A DNA stretch of 64,000 bases from Nelumbo lutea. Lineage: Eukaryota; Streptophyta; Magnoliopsida; Proteales; Nelumbonaceae. The stretch lies in contig JAKGHH010000003.1 in assembly GCA_022828595.1 (NCBI GenBank), forward strand, positions 105,051,583-105,115,582, read 5' to 3'. The number at the start of each line of letters is the position of its first letter. Within the stretch, counting starts at the first letter, position 1. A program made the translations under genes and the position numbers. The notes under the pieces were generated by a model, which was not told the origin of the DNA, ran no database searches, and saw only the letters and a program-made list of their open reading frames with translations. Of the stretch, positions 11,707 to 24,000 are shown piece after piece.

Positions 11707-14097
11707 AAACTCTTTATGAAGCAATTGGAGGATATTCTGCACAAAGAGGAAATAAGTTGGAGATAGAAATCTTGGTGCAAATGGTTAAATGAGGGAGATA
11801 GAAACACTAGATTATTCCACTCAGTGGCAGATGGTAGAAGGAAAAATAACCTTGTTTCAAAACTAGAAATTGAAGGAGCAGTTATTTCCAACTTGGTAGA
11901 GATAGCATGGGCCTTGGTAAATCATTTCAAGTCTATCTTTAGAAGGCCATTGAATGAGAGGGTTTGCTCAGAGGGTTTGGAGTGGCCGAATATAGGAAAA
12001 GAGAATAGGGGGTGGTTAGAAAGGAAGTTTAAACTAGAGGAAATAAAGGAAGTTGTGTTTTCATTTGATAGAACAAAAGCTCTAGGCCCAGATGGATTTA
12101 CGATGGCCTTCTATCAGGATTTTTGGGAGATTTTGAAACGGGATCTAATGTTAGTCTTTGATGAATTCCATAGTAGGGGAGTAATTAACCTGGGATTAAA
12201 CTCCACATTTTATTGCTTTGGTTCCAAAGAAGATAGAGGCTTCACAACCGAGGGATTTTAGACCGATAAGCTTGGTGAACAACTTATATAAAATAATTGC
12301 AAAAGGGTTGTTTCTTAGGATCAAGGAAGTTCTTCCTACTATTATTGCACCCAACCAAGGAGCTTTTGTGAAGAGCAGACATATTTTTGATCAAATCCTG
12401 ATTGCAAATGAGAGTTTGAAGAGTTTCAGAAGGACAAAGAAGAAGGGAGTGGTGTGTAAATTGGACCTAGAAAAGGCTTATGATCTAGTTGATTGGTCCT
12501 TTTTGTTGGAAGTCTTGGCTAACTTCGTTTGGAGATAGATGGTGCAATTGGATATGGGGATGTGTTAGGAGTCGTCACTACTCAATTTTGGTTAATGGAA
12601 TTGTGGTAGATTTTTTTCCTGCTCTGAGAGGAATTAGACAAGGAGACCCACTCTCCCCTTTCTTATTCACAGTGGTTGCAGAAGTCTTAGGGAGATTGAT
12701 CCATAAAGCTGACTTAAGGAATTTATTAAGAGGGTGGGGAATTGGAAGGGAGGAAATTCCACTTATGCACTTGCAGCTTGCAGACGATACAATGTTTTTC
12801 TGTGAAGATGGGGACATTAATTGGATCATGAACATGAAAATGATAATACAACTCTTCGAGCAGATATCCAATCTTAAGGTGAACTTTGATAAGAGTCATA
12901 TAGTGGGAGTGAACATGGAGGAAAGGGAAATAAGTGAATATGCAGACATTTTAGGTTGTGTAGTTTTGGAGTGGCCTATAAATTACTTAGATCTCCCCTT
13001 AGGAGATAGCCCCAAGAAAAAAATAATTTTGGAACCTGGTGGTGGAAAGATTAAAGAAAAGACTTGTTTCTTGGAGGAAAAATTATCTTTCATTAGGGGT
13101 AGGATCACTTTGGTTAGGTCTACCTTAGCTAACCTACCTGTGTATTTCTTGTCAATTTTTTAAGAAACCCACAGAAGTCTCTAATAAATTGGAAAAATTA
13201 ATGAAAGATTTCTTGTAGGAGCCAGGAGAGAAGAGGGACTGTAGGATAGGGTGGGAGGTGGTGACTAGGTGCAAGAAGCTAGGTGGTCTTGGGATTGGGA
13301 ACATTATGTAGAGATGTATTAGGGCAGCAGTTTGTTGGTCTTTATGGGAAGAAAGAAATTTAAGAAATTTGCTCAGAAAAGGAGAGAACCATTGAAAACT
13401 TAATGGAATTGATACACTTAAGGATGGTACACTAGCTGTAATTCCTAGACTTATTTTCAGATTTCTCCTTGGATGACTTTTTGAGAAAATGAAAGGAGAT
13501 AGCTAACTCTGCCAATGTTAAAAGAGTTTCTAATCCCTCTTGGACCCCTTCTCCCACTGGGTTCATAAAACTGAACTTTGATGACAGTAGCTTAAGGAAC
13601 CCAAGGCTGTCTGGTATTGGGGGAGTTTTCAGGAATGAGGAAGGGCTTATTCTAGCCATGTTCTCATGCCCTATTGGGGAAGGAGATTCTCTTAGGGCTG
13701 AGATTCTTGCGGCCTTGGAAGGTGCCCAAAGAGCAAGGGAGTTGAACATCAGAAGACTGGTTATCGAAGGTCACTCGGAGGTGGTGGTGAGATGGATAAG
13801 GGAAGACAGCTCTGGTATATGGAATTACAGCAATGAAAAGAACAAACTTAAGTGGCTGACTAGGGACATTGAGGTGAAATATAGTTGGGTAAAGAGAACT
13901 GCTAATTCACTTGCCAATGGGCTAGCCAAGCAAGGGGTGAATATGGGTTCCTTTTTTTGTGTTCATTTCTAATTTTGCTTCTTTTGTTTTATGCTGTTGG
14001 GGGAGTTAAGACAGTTTACCTCACCCTCTATTGTAATTAAAGTTTCATTGTCTTAATAAAATTTGCCGTTATTGATAAAAAAAAAAACTCTTTATGA
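11707..14097 (+). mobile_element. 5'-truncated L1-type LINE (reverse transcriptase plus RNase H)
   Basis: Frames starting near 11720 encode EEISWR-like and LNEGDRNTRLFH motifs, then the reverse transcriptase blocks ALGPDGFTMAFYQ, DFRPISLVNNLYKIIAK, NQGAFVKSRHIFDQ, LDLEKAYDLVDW, GIRQGDPLSPFLF and LADDTMFF (the catalytic A/FADD box). RNase H follows at 13550-13972. Stops and frameshifts break the ORF near 12195, 12538, 13160 and 13220. A poly-A run ends it at about 14087. AAACTCTTTATGA occurs at both 11707-11719 and 14085-14097, a plausible 13-bp target duplication marking a 5'-truncated insertion. Confidence 0.85.
13555..13972 (+). pseudogene. LINE RNase H (RVT_3) domain, nearly intact
   Basis: The plus strand reads FIKLNFDDSSLRNP, then GIGGVFRNEEG, GDSLRAEILAALEGAQRA, IEGHSEVVVRWI and NSLANGLAKQG. 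These carry the Asp, Glu, Asp/His and Asp/Asn positions of type-1 RNase H. The first catalytic segment has FDD where FDG is usual, and the third has GHS in place of GDS. The domain removes RNA from RNA-DNA hybrids during LINE copying. It is the C-terminus of the LINE at 11707-14097. Confidence 0.75.
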
Positions 14098-15679
14098 TGT
14101 ATCTCAATCCAATTGGAGATGGGGGCTCCATCAGAGAAGATTATACAATTCCTTTAGAGTCTTAGCTCAATTTCCCCGGTAGTCATGGATTGGATGAAAG
14201 ACTGTTGGATGGATATTGGAGCTTCATATTTGATTTTGGAGGCAAGAGCTGTGTCTCCTAGGGAATTCACCTTGTTTAGATGGATCCTGACATCGTCCAA
14301 CTTGTGTTACATTCTTTCCAGGGAGGGTATAAAGACATGCCCAGATTAAAAGGACAAAAGGGAAGATATTGCCAGACAGGATTACGATTTCAGTCCCTAA
14401 TGTTGTGCTTAAGGCCTTGATTCTACTTAACACCTGACTTGAGATTGTTATCTTTCTTCCTTCTGGGATTAGCTTGCTATTCATAGTTTGCCTGGTGGGC
14501 CCATGTTCCAGTCTCTTGTGGACTTTAACAACTGTACTGCTTTCCAAAATCCCTCAAATCGAGGATCTTGGCCTTCCTCTCTGAAGATTCAACCCAAGTA
14601 TTTAAGTGGAACTATGGCATTGGACCCTCTATTTATAGGAAGGAGGTCTGTGCCTTACTGCCTTGAATTGGATGCCCTAGGCCTACTACCTAGATCTGCT
14701 TTCATTAAGGTAGTTTTTAGGATTAACTGACCTAGTATAACCAGTTAGGCCCATCAAATGGTCCATCTAGGAGTAGTCTTAAAAGTTAAAAACTAACTAG
14801 GTTAACAGAGAAATTTGAATCCTTGATCTCTCCTCTCTAGTTAAATACTAATTTAGTGATTTTGTGAAAACATTGAAGATATTTGCTCACTTCATTTGTA
14901 GATGATATCATTAAGATCTGGCCAATTATTGCTATTGCCGTTTCTTCCTCAGCCAATAGAGGGATTGTAAGGATTCAACCAGTTCTTATGTTCAGCTTCA
15001 AGCTGTTCTCTACCTTTCCTGAATCCTAATTTTGATTGAGGCTCTTCATATTTTTAGTAAACTTTCATTTACTGTTAGCAATAAAATATAGGGTGCAACT
15101 AATTGCCTTGTGCAATTTTGTACAAGGAAATTATATATGATTGTTTCTTGCCCCATGCTTCCATAAATGACCTTGGAATCTTCCACATGACAATTAAGTT
15201 TGGAGCCAAAAGTATCACACATGTTTGTCTACCCTGCTAATACTCGTTGGGAAAACTTCATTTTCAGCCCCAGGGCACTTGCCACACGTCCACAAGAATA
15301 TCTTCTTTTGAGTTTTCTATTAAATATTAGAACATTAAATGGACAATATTTGCTAGAGAAAGTGACAATACAAGGTGGGGTATGGGATTGATGTGAACTG
15401 GAGGATGGAACACCTGGCCTATCTGGAGGGTCCCCTACCTGGTGGACAGCTGCAGGGCAGAAATGGTTATGCTCTAATCTTATGTTTTTCTTGGGATTGC
15501 CCTGACCTTTGCATTGTTCTACCTTGATATTGGGCTGTCACTTTTATAGTTCAGATTTACATTAATTCTTGCCAACTCCATATAGTTAGGATGATGCTTT
15601 GTTGAGGTGGTGTTAAATTGCATTTTCTTTTTCTTCTTTTTTCTTAAGGTCTGAACTCTAGTGTCTTTCTACTGTACAG
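14098..15679. other. Gene-free stretch upstream of the capping-protein exons
   Basis: No conserved exon, RNA gene or transposon terminus was recognised in these 1.6 kb. In particular, no exon matching the N-terminal half of actin capping protein alpha was seen on the plus strand, so this is probably intron. The open frames near 14224-14547 (-) and 14488-14730 (+) overlap and show no known motif. Confidence 0.5.
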
Positions 15680-17876
15680 TAATGGATTTTGGCGTTCAGT
15701 ATGGAATATTGATTTTAAAGATGATACACAACTGGTGGAACTGAGTGGCAAGATACAGGTATTACTTATAAATTCATAATGTTGGCATTAACAGTAAATG
15801 CACATGATGTATGTTAGTGATATTTGGTGGCCTTTGTGGATCACCTTGGCTGAATTTTAAGTTTGTGTATGCATGCTTATGGGTAAATTCCTTATAATAC
15901 CAGTTGATTGGGTTTATTTCAGGTGGGAGCACACTATTTTGAAGAAGGAAATGTGCAATTAGATGCCAACCATGAATGTATAGACACAACCATTTTCCAG
16001 GTTAGTATAAATAATAGTGATGAAAGATTCTCAGATCATGATTTTTTTCTTAGGCTCATTTAGGAAAGAGTACAGGTACAATTATGTAGAGTAAAAATAC
16101 ATACAAAATAAAAGGTTTTACACTACATATTTGTATTTGTACTCCTTCCAAACTGAGCCTTAAGTTATTGTGCCTGCTCGATTAAATGTGCCTTTGCATC
16201 TTGTACTTGTTGAAATAAAGTTGAGTATTATGCAATGTTAGAGACCAGGTCCATTGGGTAGTTGAGTATTTAGAAATGATTGAATCTATGATATAATTGA
16301 AATATGTTGAAATTATATACTAATCTGATGGTAATACACATGAAAAGCTGATTAGGATATGTCACGGGGAAAGACTTTGGCCTTCCATCTTATTCCCAAT
16401 AATCTCATCCATTTGGTTATTGGCTACCGTCAGACATTCCACATAAGCTGATTAATGGAATATTATGGAAAAGATTCACATATAGGGGGGAGGCCTTCTT
16501 TAATTATCATTTTCAGAAGCTAACATACTATGTATAGTTGATTATTGGGTTTTCCTTTCGTCTGAAGTTTTATTCAGCATACCAATTTTTATTCTATTAT
16601 CATGCTTCAATTTCAGCCAGTCCCCCCATATGCTTTCCTGTGTTATTGGAAACAAATTACTTCAAAAATCAATTCCTATCCTTGTAATTAGTTGAAGATT
16701 GACCACTTTCTTTGTCTTCTTATTGGTTTTCCATGTTACAGATAATTCATTTAATGTGACTGACATTTGTTATTTCTGATTTCAGTCGCCTGAAGATTCG
16801 GCACTTTCTATAGCAAACATGATTCGCCACCACGAGACTGAATACATGGCATCTCTTGAGGTTCTTAATTTGTTTCTGTTCTTAGGTTAAAATAGTTGAA
16901 TTGATGTCAGAGTATCTTTTTCTGACAGCTGCACATTGGCAGGTATCTTATTCAAATTTGCCAGATACCACTTTCAAGGTACTTTCAAATCTTTGCATAA
17001 TTTAAATTTGGTAAGCATGCTGAATTTATGAAAAAGGAGAATCTCGTTAAATCTTTATACCATTTAATAGATGGTTTTGTGGCTAGCAATTTCCATATAG
17101 ACATACCCAATCAAATCCAGAGTCCAGTAACCAGGTCGCCAGACTCACCACCTCTTTTGGGTTGTAGATCTAATCATACTGATGAGATTAGACTACTTAT
17201 CCAATTTCTCTCCTCTTGAAAAATTGCAACGAAGAATTTTGGCAAATATCCAAGATCAATTGATTCGTGAAACTAATAGCATTAACAAATTGGTGCAGTG
17301 TATTTGAGTTAACAATCCAGAAGTTTGGCTTTCAACTACTCTGAGAGACAGATAATAATACCAACTGTAGCATCAACTTTGGTTGTATAAGACTTATAAT
17401 GGGCTCCATCGCTTTATTGAATTAGCTTACCTTACGTTAGTGGAAGATCCAAATACCAAAAGCATTATTTTAATGAAGTTACAGTATCTGAACCTCTATC
17501 CTTGCACCCCCCCCCACCTTCACCAAAAAAAATGAAAAGATGGAAGGAAAAAGAAAAGAACTACTTAGAGTGAATTGGGATATCCTTAATGTTTAAAGCT
17601 CCCCAACCACCAAAAAAAGAAAAGATGGAAGGAAAAAGAAAAGAACTACTTAGAGTGAATTGGGATATCCTCGATGTTTAAAGCCTCCATTGTTATTTCA
17701 ATATATTGGTCCATTATGTGTTCCCTTCTAGTGGTGAAAATCCCATTTCCTTGTGAGTTGCAATGCAGGATCTCCGCAGGAAGCTTCCAGTTACGCGTAC
17801 ACTATTCCCATGGAATAACACTTTGCAAATTAGCCTTAACCGAGAGATCACAAAAGAACTTGGACTGGGCAAGTGA
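15680..17876 (+). CDS. CPA: F-actin-capping protein subunit alpha, C-terminal five exons
   Basis: Exons 15680-15758, 15923-16000, 16786-16860, 16943-16978 and 17769-17876 join in frame through AG/GT sites. The product includes NGFWRSVWNIDF, VGAHYFEEGNVQLDA, IRHHETEYMASLE, VSYSNLPDTTFK and DLRRKLPVTRTLFPWNN, and ends KELGLGK then stop. These match the conserved C-terminal half of plant CapZ alpha. That protein dimerises with the beta subunit and caps actin filament barbed ends in the cytoplasm. The first exon seen begins with one base of a split codon, so it needs an upstream exon ending in phase 2. About 125 codons are visible against roughly 300 for the family. No N-terminal exon was found in the 15.6 kb upstream, which is filled with retroelements. 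The gene is either a full gene with 5' exons beyond the window or a 3' fragment. Confidence 0.93.
16053..16159. mobile_element. Tourist-like MITE in a capping-protein intron
   Basis: A 107-bp hairpin starts GGCTCATTTAGGAAAGAGTA and ends with its imperfect complement (CTCCTTCCAAACTGAGCC). TTA lies on both sides (16050-16052, 16160-16162), the target typical of PIF/Harbinger MITEs. Relatives lie at 35155-35270 and about 24949-25027. Confidence 0.75.
17534..17703 (+). repeat. 85-bp tandem duplication in capping-protein intron
   Basis: GAAAAGATGGAAGGAAAAAG starts both 17534 and 17619. Each copy continues through AACTACTTAGAGTGAATTGG, with a few differences near the ends. It is preceded by a poly-C run at about 17508. 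Confidence 0.8.
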
Positions 17877-18120
17877 AAAAAATACCCAGCCTGAGGCGAG
17901 GATTGCCTTGGTAATATTGAGCCAGAGTAGTTCAATATTATTTCAGATGAATTTTGCGTGAATGAATCCCTTGAGAGTTCTTGTCATTTGTCACACTGCT
18001 TGTGTCTCAAAGTTTGTTTTTGTGAGAAAGCGTTGAGAATTATCTTTTCTAAGTATTTTTTGTACAATTGTATTTGGTCCATTTGATGTTGATATAAAAC
18101 AGTGAGGAATTTGTGCACTA
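17877..18120 (+). other. Probable 3' untranslated region of the capping-protein gene
   Basis: This follows the TGA at 17874-17876. It contains T-rich stretches and a far-upstream-type TTTGTAC region near 18060. No clear polyadenylation consensus was found, so the end is a guess. Confidence 0.4.
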
Positions 18121-19266
18121 TTTTCTCCTTTAAAGAAGTTGATTAAATGCTCGAGGCACGGAGAGTTACAAAGCCCATTTGGCTTTGGCTGGCCACACAG
18201 GCTTTAGATATCAAAGCAGCGACCACAACGTTGGGGCTCAGGTTCGATCTGTTTGGACGAAAAAAAACTAAAAAATATGGTTCAAAGTATACGATTCAAA
18301 CAACTGAAATTCTTTTTTATGTTTCGTCTTTTCTTTTACCTTTTCAGACTGAAGGTTTCAATCATATTCATAGGCATGTTAAGAGGGGTTCTTATGTTTG
18401 AACATAAAGACACCCTGTATTTTGATGAATCCAAAAACCGATATTGTATCATAAGATGTGCACCAATACATTGAGACATTTGGAGCCTTGCTTTACAGGT
18501 CCATTTGTAATAACCAAGGCAATCTGATACACCACCTCGGTTCTATTTGTAATACTCATGGGACCCTATATCATGATTTGCTCAGTGTCTTATGGTTCCT
18601 GGTTCCCATGGAGGAGTCCAGATTTGATCCTCACACCCACCTCACAGCTTATTCAGAAATGTCTTTCGTATTTCTATGATTTTATGAAGGGTTCAACTAT
18701 GATATGGAAAAGATATGATATCTGAAAAACTTATGACCAGTCAACTGGTCACAGCACATCCCACCATGCATTGGGAAACAGCTTCCCATGTATAAAAACA
18801 TATAATTACTGGAGATGTCCCTTATGTGAGGTTGGGATGTATTGTGAGGTTGGTGTGAGGAGCAGATCTGGGCTTCTTTTATTCATGGCAGAGGTGGTGT
18901 GAGGAGCATTGCGTGAGGACAAATCTGGATTCTCCATAGTGCGTAAAAACTTCTGACCGGTCAATTCAATTGGAATCATAAATGTTGTAGCCAATTAGGT
19001 GTAATTTATCAAAATTCATGGATGGGTTTTGATTGGTCAATATTTTTTTTTCTATACCATATCTTTTTTGCATCATAGATTTTTCTAACATGAGTTCGGA
19101 TGGCTCCTCATAAAGTGTCACAAATGTCCCAAATCACAATGCACCCATGCATTGGGAACATCTCCTACACTTGTCATGGGAGGTGTTCCAAATGCATGAG
19201 TGTAATGTGTTGTGTGAGGTGTGAGGAGCACTTTATGGGGAATCCATGTGCCTTTATTAGTGTTCA
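18121..19266. other. Intergenic, no gene seen
   Basis: No conserved coding segment is visible. A repeated GTGTGAGGAGCA-type word occurs near 18850, 18900 and 19215. The sequence around 18735-18770 and 18950-18965 has ACCAGTCAA and ACCGGTCAA words, suggesting an old degraded repeat. Confidence 0.4.
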
Positions 19267-19274
19267 CGTGGAAG

Positions 19275-19684
19275 TAGGGGTGTCAATGGACTAGTTTTGG
19301 GTTAAACCCCGTTCAAATCAAAATCAATTTGGACAGATTGGATGGATTGGTAAGACATTGAATTGGATCAGTCCAAACTTAATGGTCCAAAGTGTTTATT
19401 GGATTCGATTGGACATGGCCCATTCATAATGGATTTATATTGGATTTGGTTGGATTGGACCAACAAATGGTTCATCGATAGAAGATAAGAATTCAGGTGC
19501 CAATGGACCAGGTTTGGGTTGGAACCAATCTAAATTAAAACCAATTTGAACATATCAGATGGTCTAGACATTAAATTGGACCAATTGAAAATAGTCCAAA
19601 GTATTCATAAGATTGGATTGGACTTAGTCCATTTGTAATGGACTCACTCATATTGGATCAAATTTGGTCCAATTGACACCCCTA
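19275..19684. mobile_element. hAT-type MITE, dimeric family (copy 1)
   Basis: It starts TAGGGGTGTCAATGGAC and ends TTGACACCCCTA. The 8-bp flanks CGTGGAAG (19267-19274) and CATGGAAG (19685-19692) differ only by a CG-to-CA change. Near 19496 the words GTGCCAATGGACCAGG repeat the left end internally, so the element looks like two related halves in tandem. It is rich in TTGGATTGGA words and has no ORF. Relatives: 25642-26035, 49874-50289 and 63368-63768. Confidence 0.9.
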
Positions 19685-20111
19685 CATGGAAGTGCAAAGT
19701 TTGGTCGTTTGATCATGATTCAATTAAGTATGAGATCTTTGTTAAAAAGGGGTAGTTTATAATGACAATTACCCTTTGAATTTTCATTTGTGACAAAGAG
19801 CCCTCGAACCTTCACTTTGTAACAAATACCTCCTTGGTCGGTAAGTCAAATAATAAAATGCATTAAATTATCAAGATACCCACCCAACAGATGTATCAAG
19901 ATACCCAACCCTGTACTACGCCAAGTATGAGATATTCTCCATGTATGACTGCGATAAACGTGGGCAGGAGATCCTGACTTGCAGAGTATATAGCATCGCC
20001 TAAAGGGATGATGTATAATCAAGGTTCAGGTCAGCAAACGGATTCCTTGGATTTGATAAATGAAATAAGGGAAAGGAACGAAATTCCTGGGTGAAAGCCA
20101 AACATCCTTTA

Positions 20112-20205
20112 GGCTATGTTTGGTTTGAAGGAAAATGCAGGGAAAGGAAGGGAAACCTGCCTTTCTCTTCCTTTCCCTACCTTTTCCTTCAAACCAAACA
20201 TAGCC
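20112..20205. mobile_element. Tourist-like hairpin MITE
   Basis: GGCTATGTTTGGTTTGAAGG at the left end is complemented exactly by the right end (CCTTCAAACCAAACATAGCC). TTA lies on both sides (20109-20111 and 20206-20208). It forms a near-complete 94-bp hairpin. A sister copy is at 61193-61320. Confidence 0.85.
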
Positions 20206-20295
20206 TTAAACTCTAATTGACCCAAAAATACCTCTATTTTCTCCAAATGAAACCAAATAAAATAACGAGAATTATTTCCATCTAAATATAGGAAT

Positions 20296-20745
20296 GCCTC
20301 TCTTCATCTTAAAATATAAAAAATATCCACTCCTAATAAACCAAGAAAAACCTCTACCACTTCATCTAAATATTAAATCCAGCCAAAAATATGCAACGAT
20401 CTAATGCCGAAGGCACATTCATTCATCAATCAACGAGTTCATCTCACGAGGGATTACATTTTGAGTAGCAAGGAGAGAGGTGAGGACCAAGTGCATGTTT
20501 TAATACAAGTTAAAGCAAATGCCTCTCTTCATCTTAAAATATAAAAAATATCCACTCCTAATAAACCAAGAAAAACCTCTACCACTTCATCTAAATATTA
20601 AATCCAGCCAAAAATATGCAACGATCTAATGCCGAAGGCACATTCATTCATCAATCAACGAGTTCATCTCACGAGGGATTACATTTTGAGTAGCAAGGAG
20701 AGAGGTGAGGACCAAGTGCATGTTTTAATACAAGTTAAAGCAAAT
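20296..20745 (+). repeat. Perfect 225-bp tandem duplication
   Basis: 20296-20520 and 20521-20745 read identically, from GCCTCTCTTCATCTTAAAAT to TTAAAGCAAAT. Identity over 225 bp implies a recent event or an assembly duplication. No gene is seen inside. Confidence 0.9.
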
Positions 20746-20791
20746 TTGGCTAATAAATGGGCAGCAGCCTCATTACTTATAACATGGCATA

Positions 20792-20915
20792 TTTTAGACC
20801 TTCATACATCGCCGTAGCACGTTGTTGTGAATCAATCCTGTACTAGCGCGTTGTTTTAGACCTTCATACATCGCCGTAGCGCGTTGTTGTGAATCAATCC
20901 TGTACTAGCGCGTTG
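20792..20915 (+). repeat. 62-bp tandem repeat, two copies plus partial third
   Basis: TTTTAGACCTTCATACATCG starts at 20792 and 20854, and a partial copy (TTTTAGACCTTTA) starts at 20916. The full copies differ by one base (GTAGCACG against GTAGCGCG). Confidence 0.85.
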
Positions 20916-20962
20916 TTTTAGACCTTTATCTCAAAAGCACCATATACCGAGAATGTAAAGCT

Positions 20963-21034
20963 TTTCGTGGACGGGAACCGAACCCGGGTCTCGTGGGTGA
21001 AAGCCAGATATCCTAACCGCTGGACGACAACAGA
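20963..21034 (-). tRNA. tRNA-Glu (TTC anticodon) relic
   Basis: The minus strand has a D-arm TCCAGCGGTTAGGATA, an anticodon arm CTGGCTTTCACCCACGAG with TTC in the loop, and a T-arm ACCCGGGTTCGGTTCCCGT. All follow plant tRNA-Glu(TTC). The acceptor stem (TCTGTTG against CCACGAA) has at least two mismatches and the T-stem has one. Transfer RNA function is therefore doubtful, and it is more likely a decaying tRNA gene or tRNA-derived repeat. No 3' CCA is encoded, as normal for eukaryotes. Confidence 0.7.
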
Positions 21035-21081
21035 TTAGTTGATTCAACTTTGTTATTTAATGACAACTACCCATTGGATTA

Positions 21082-24000
21082 TCTATATATATATCTATCT
21101 ATATCTATATCTATATCTATGTCTATATTAATATCAATATAAATCTATTAAGCTGAAATGCATAGGGTGAGAGAAATGGAATTTAACAGTATTTTTTACT
21201 TTTTTTTATAAAAATTACAAGAATGCCAATTTCTCTTTTTTTACAAATTACAACAATGATACTCTCTCTTTTTCTTATAAATTACAAAAATGCCATCTCT
21301 CTCTCTTTATAAATTACAAGAATGCGACTCTCTCTCCAACTGAGGGAGACCTTAACTCGACATTTCAGCTGCTAGGGGACCTACAATCAAAGGTAGTCGA
21401 GATCGAGTCGAGCTGAGCTGAGTTCAAACTTCTGAGCTCAAGCTCAAGTCTTTAATTCGAATCAAGTTCGAGCTAGACGACACCTCGACCATTGAGGGAG
21501 ACCTCGACTCGGCACCTTGGTCACTAAGGGAGATCTCGGCTCAACACATTGACAATTGAGGGAGACCTCAACTCGACACCTTGTCAACTAAGGGAGACCT
21601 TAGCTCGGCACTTCGCCTGCTAGGACGTCAACTCGACACTTCAGCAGCTGAGGGAGACATCTGTTTGGCACCTTGGCAATTGAGGGTGACCTCGGCTTGG
21701 CACCTCAACCGCTTGAGAGACCTACAATCAAAGGTAGCCGAGCTCGAACTTTTGAGCTTTTGTCTTGAACCTAGCTCGAGCTTGAGCTCAAGTCTCTAAT
21801 TTGAATCGAGCACAAGCCTGATAGTTTATGAGCGAGCCCCTGCAATGTAGGGCTCCCCTCCGCTAGTAAATATATTAAGTTGAAATATGTACGTAAGAAG
21901 GCATGAGGATAAGGGAAATGGAACCTCACAGTATTTTTTGCATTTTTTTCATAGAAATTACAAGAATGCCACTCTCTACCAACTCTTTTTCTCTTTTACT
22001 TTTTTTCCCTTTAAAATTACAAGAATGCCACTCTCTCCTACCAACTCTCTCTTTCTTGCTTTTTTTTTCTTTCAAATTACAAGAATGCCACTTTCCCTCC
22101 TACCAACTCTCTCTCTCTCTCTTACAAATTACAAGAATGCCATCTCTCTCTCTCCTTATAAATTATAAGAATACCACTCTCTCTCCAACTGAGGAAGACC
22201 TCAGCTTGGCATCTCAGCTGCTAGGGACCTGCAATCAAAGGTAGTCGAGTTCGAGCCGAGCTGAGCTTGAACTTCTGAGCTCAAGCTCAAGTCTCTAATT
22301 TGAATCGAGCTCAAGCTAGACGACACCTCGACCACTGAGGGAGACCTTGGCTCGGTCACTAAGGGAGATCTTGGCTCAGCACCTCGACAACTGAGGGAGA
22401 CCTCAGCTTGGCACCTTGTCAACTAAGGGATGCCTTAGCTCGACACTTCGCCTACTAGGGAAACCTCAACTCAACACTTCAGTAGTTGAGGATGACCTCG
22501 ATTTGGCACCTCGAAAATTGAGGGAGACCTCGGTTGCTTGAGAGATCTATAATCAAAAGTAGCCCTGAGCTCAAACTTTCAAGCTTTTTGACACAAGTTG
22601 AGCTCGAGCTCAAGTCTCTAATTCGAATCGAGCTTGAGCTTGATAGTTTATGAGCGAGCCCCTGCAACGCAGGGCCCCCTTTGCTAGTAAATATATTAAG
22701 CTGAAATGTGTACTTAAGAAGGCTTGAGGATAAGGGAAATGGAATCTAACAATATTTTTTTGCCTTTTTTCTTAGAAATTACAAGAATGCCACTCTCTAC
22801 CAACTCTCTCTCTTTTGCTTTTTTTTTTCTTTCAAATTACAAGAATGACACTCTCTCTCTTGCTTTTGTTCTTTCAAATTACAATAATACCACACTCTCT
22901 CCTACCAACTCTCTCTCTCTCTCTCATTCCATCTCTCTCTCTCTCTCTCCTTATAAATTACAAGAATGTCACTCTCTCTCCAACTGAGGGTGACCTCAGC
23001 TTGGCATCTCGGCTACTAGGGGACCTGCAATCAAAGGTAGTTGAGTTCGATCCTAGCTGAGCTCAAAATTCAAAGCTCAAGCTAGATGACACCTCGACCA
23101 TTGAGGGAGACCTCGGCTTGGCACCTCGGTCACTGAGGGAGATCTCGACTCAGCACCTTGACAACTGAGGGAGACCTCGGCTCAACACCTTGTCAACTAA
23201 GGGAGACCTTAGCTCAACACCTCAATTGCTTGAGAGACTTGCAATCAAAGGTAGTTGAGCTCGAACTTCTGAGCTTTTTGACTCAAGCCGAGCTCGAATT
23301 CAAGCTCAAGTCTCTAATTCGAATCGAGCTCGGGTCTAATGGTTTGTGAGCAAGCCCTTGCAACGGAGGGCCCACTCTGCTAGTAAATATATTAAGCTGA
23401 AATGCGTACGTAAGAAGGCATGAGGATTAGGGAAATGGAATCTAATAATATTTTTTGCCTTTATTCATAGAAATTACAAGAATGCCACACTCTCCTACTC
23501 TCTCTCTCTCTCATGCCATCTCTCTCTCTCTCTCTCTCCTTATAAATTACAAGAATGTCACTATCTCTCCAACTGAGGGAGGCCTCATCTCGGCATTTTG
23601 GCTGCTAGGGGACTTACAATCAAAGGTAGTTGAGTTTGAGCCGAGTCAATCTTGAACTTCTAAGATCAAGCTTAAGTCTCTAATTTGAATCGAGATCGAG
23701 CTAGATGGCACCTCGACCACTGAGGGAGACCTCGGCTCGGCACATTGGTCATTGAGGGAGATCTCGGCTCAACACCTCGACAACTGAGGGAGACCTTAGC
23801 TCAGAACCTTATCAACTAAGGGAGACCTTAGCTTAACACCTTGCCAGTTAGGGAAACCTCAACTCGACACTTCAGTAACTGAGGGAGACCTCGATTTGGC
23901 ACCTCGGCAATTGAGGGAGACCTCAGCTCGGAACCTTAGCTTGGCACCTCGGCTGCTTGAGAGACCTACAACCAAAGATAGCCGAACTCGAACTTCCAAT

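Noticed and set aside
14098..15650. Upstream exons of actin capping protein alpha
   Set aside because: I looked for the segment preceding the NGFWRSVWNIDF exon and for the N-terminal half on the plus strand and saw nothing convincing.
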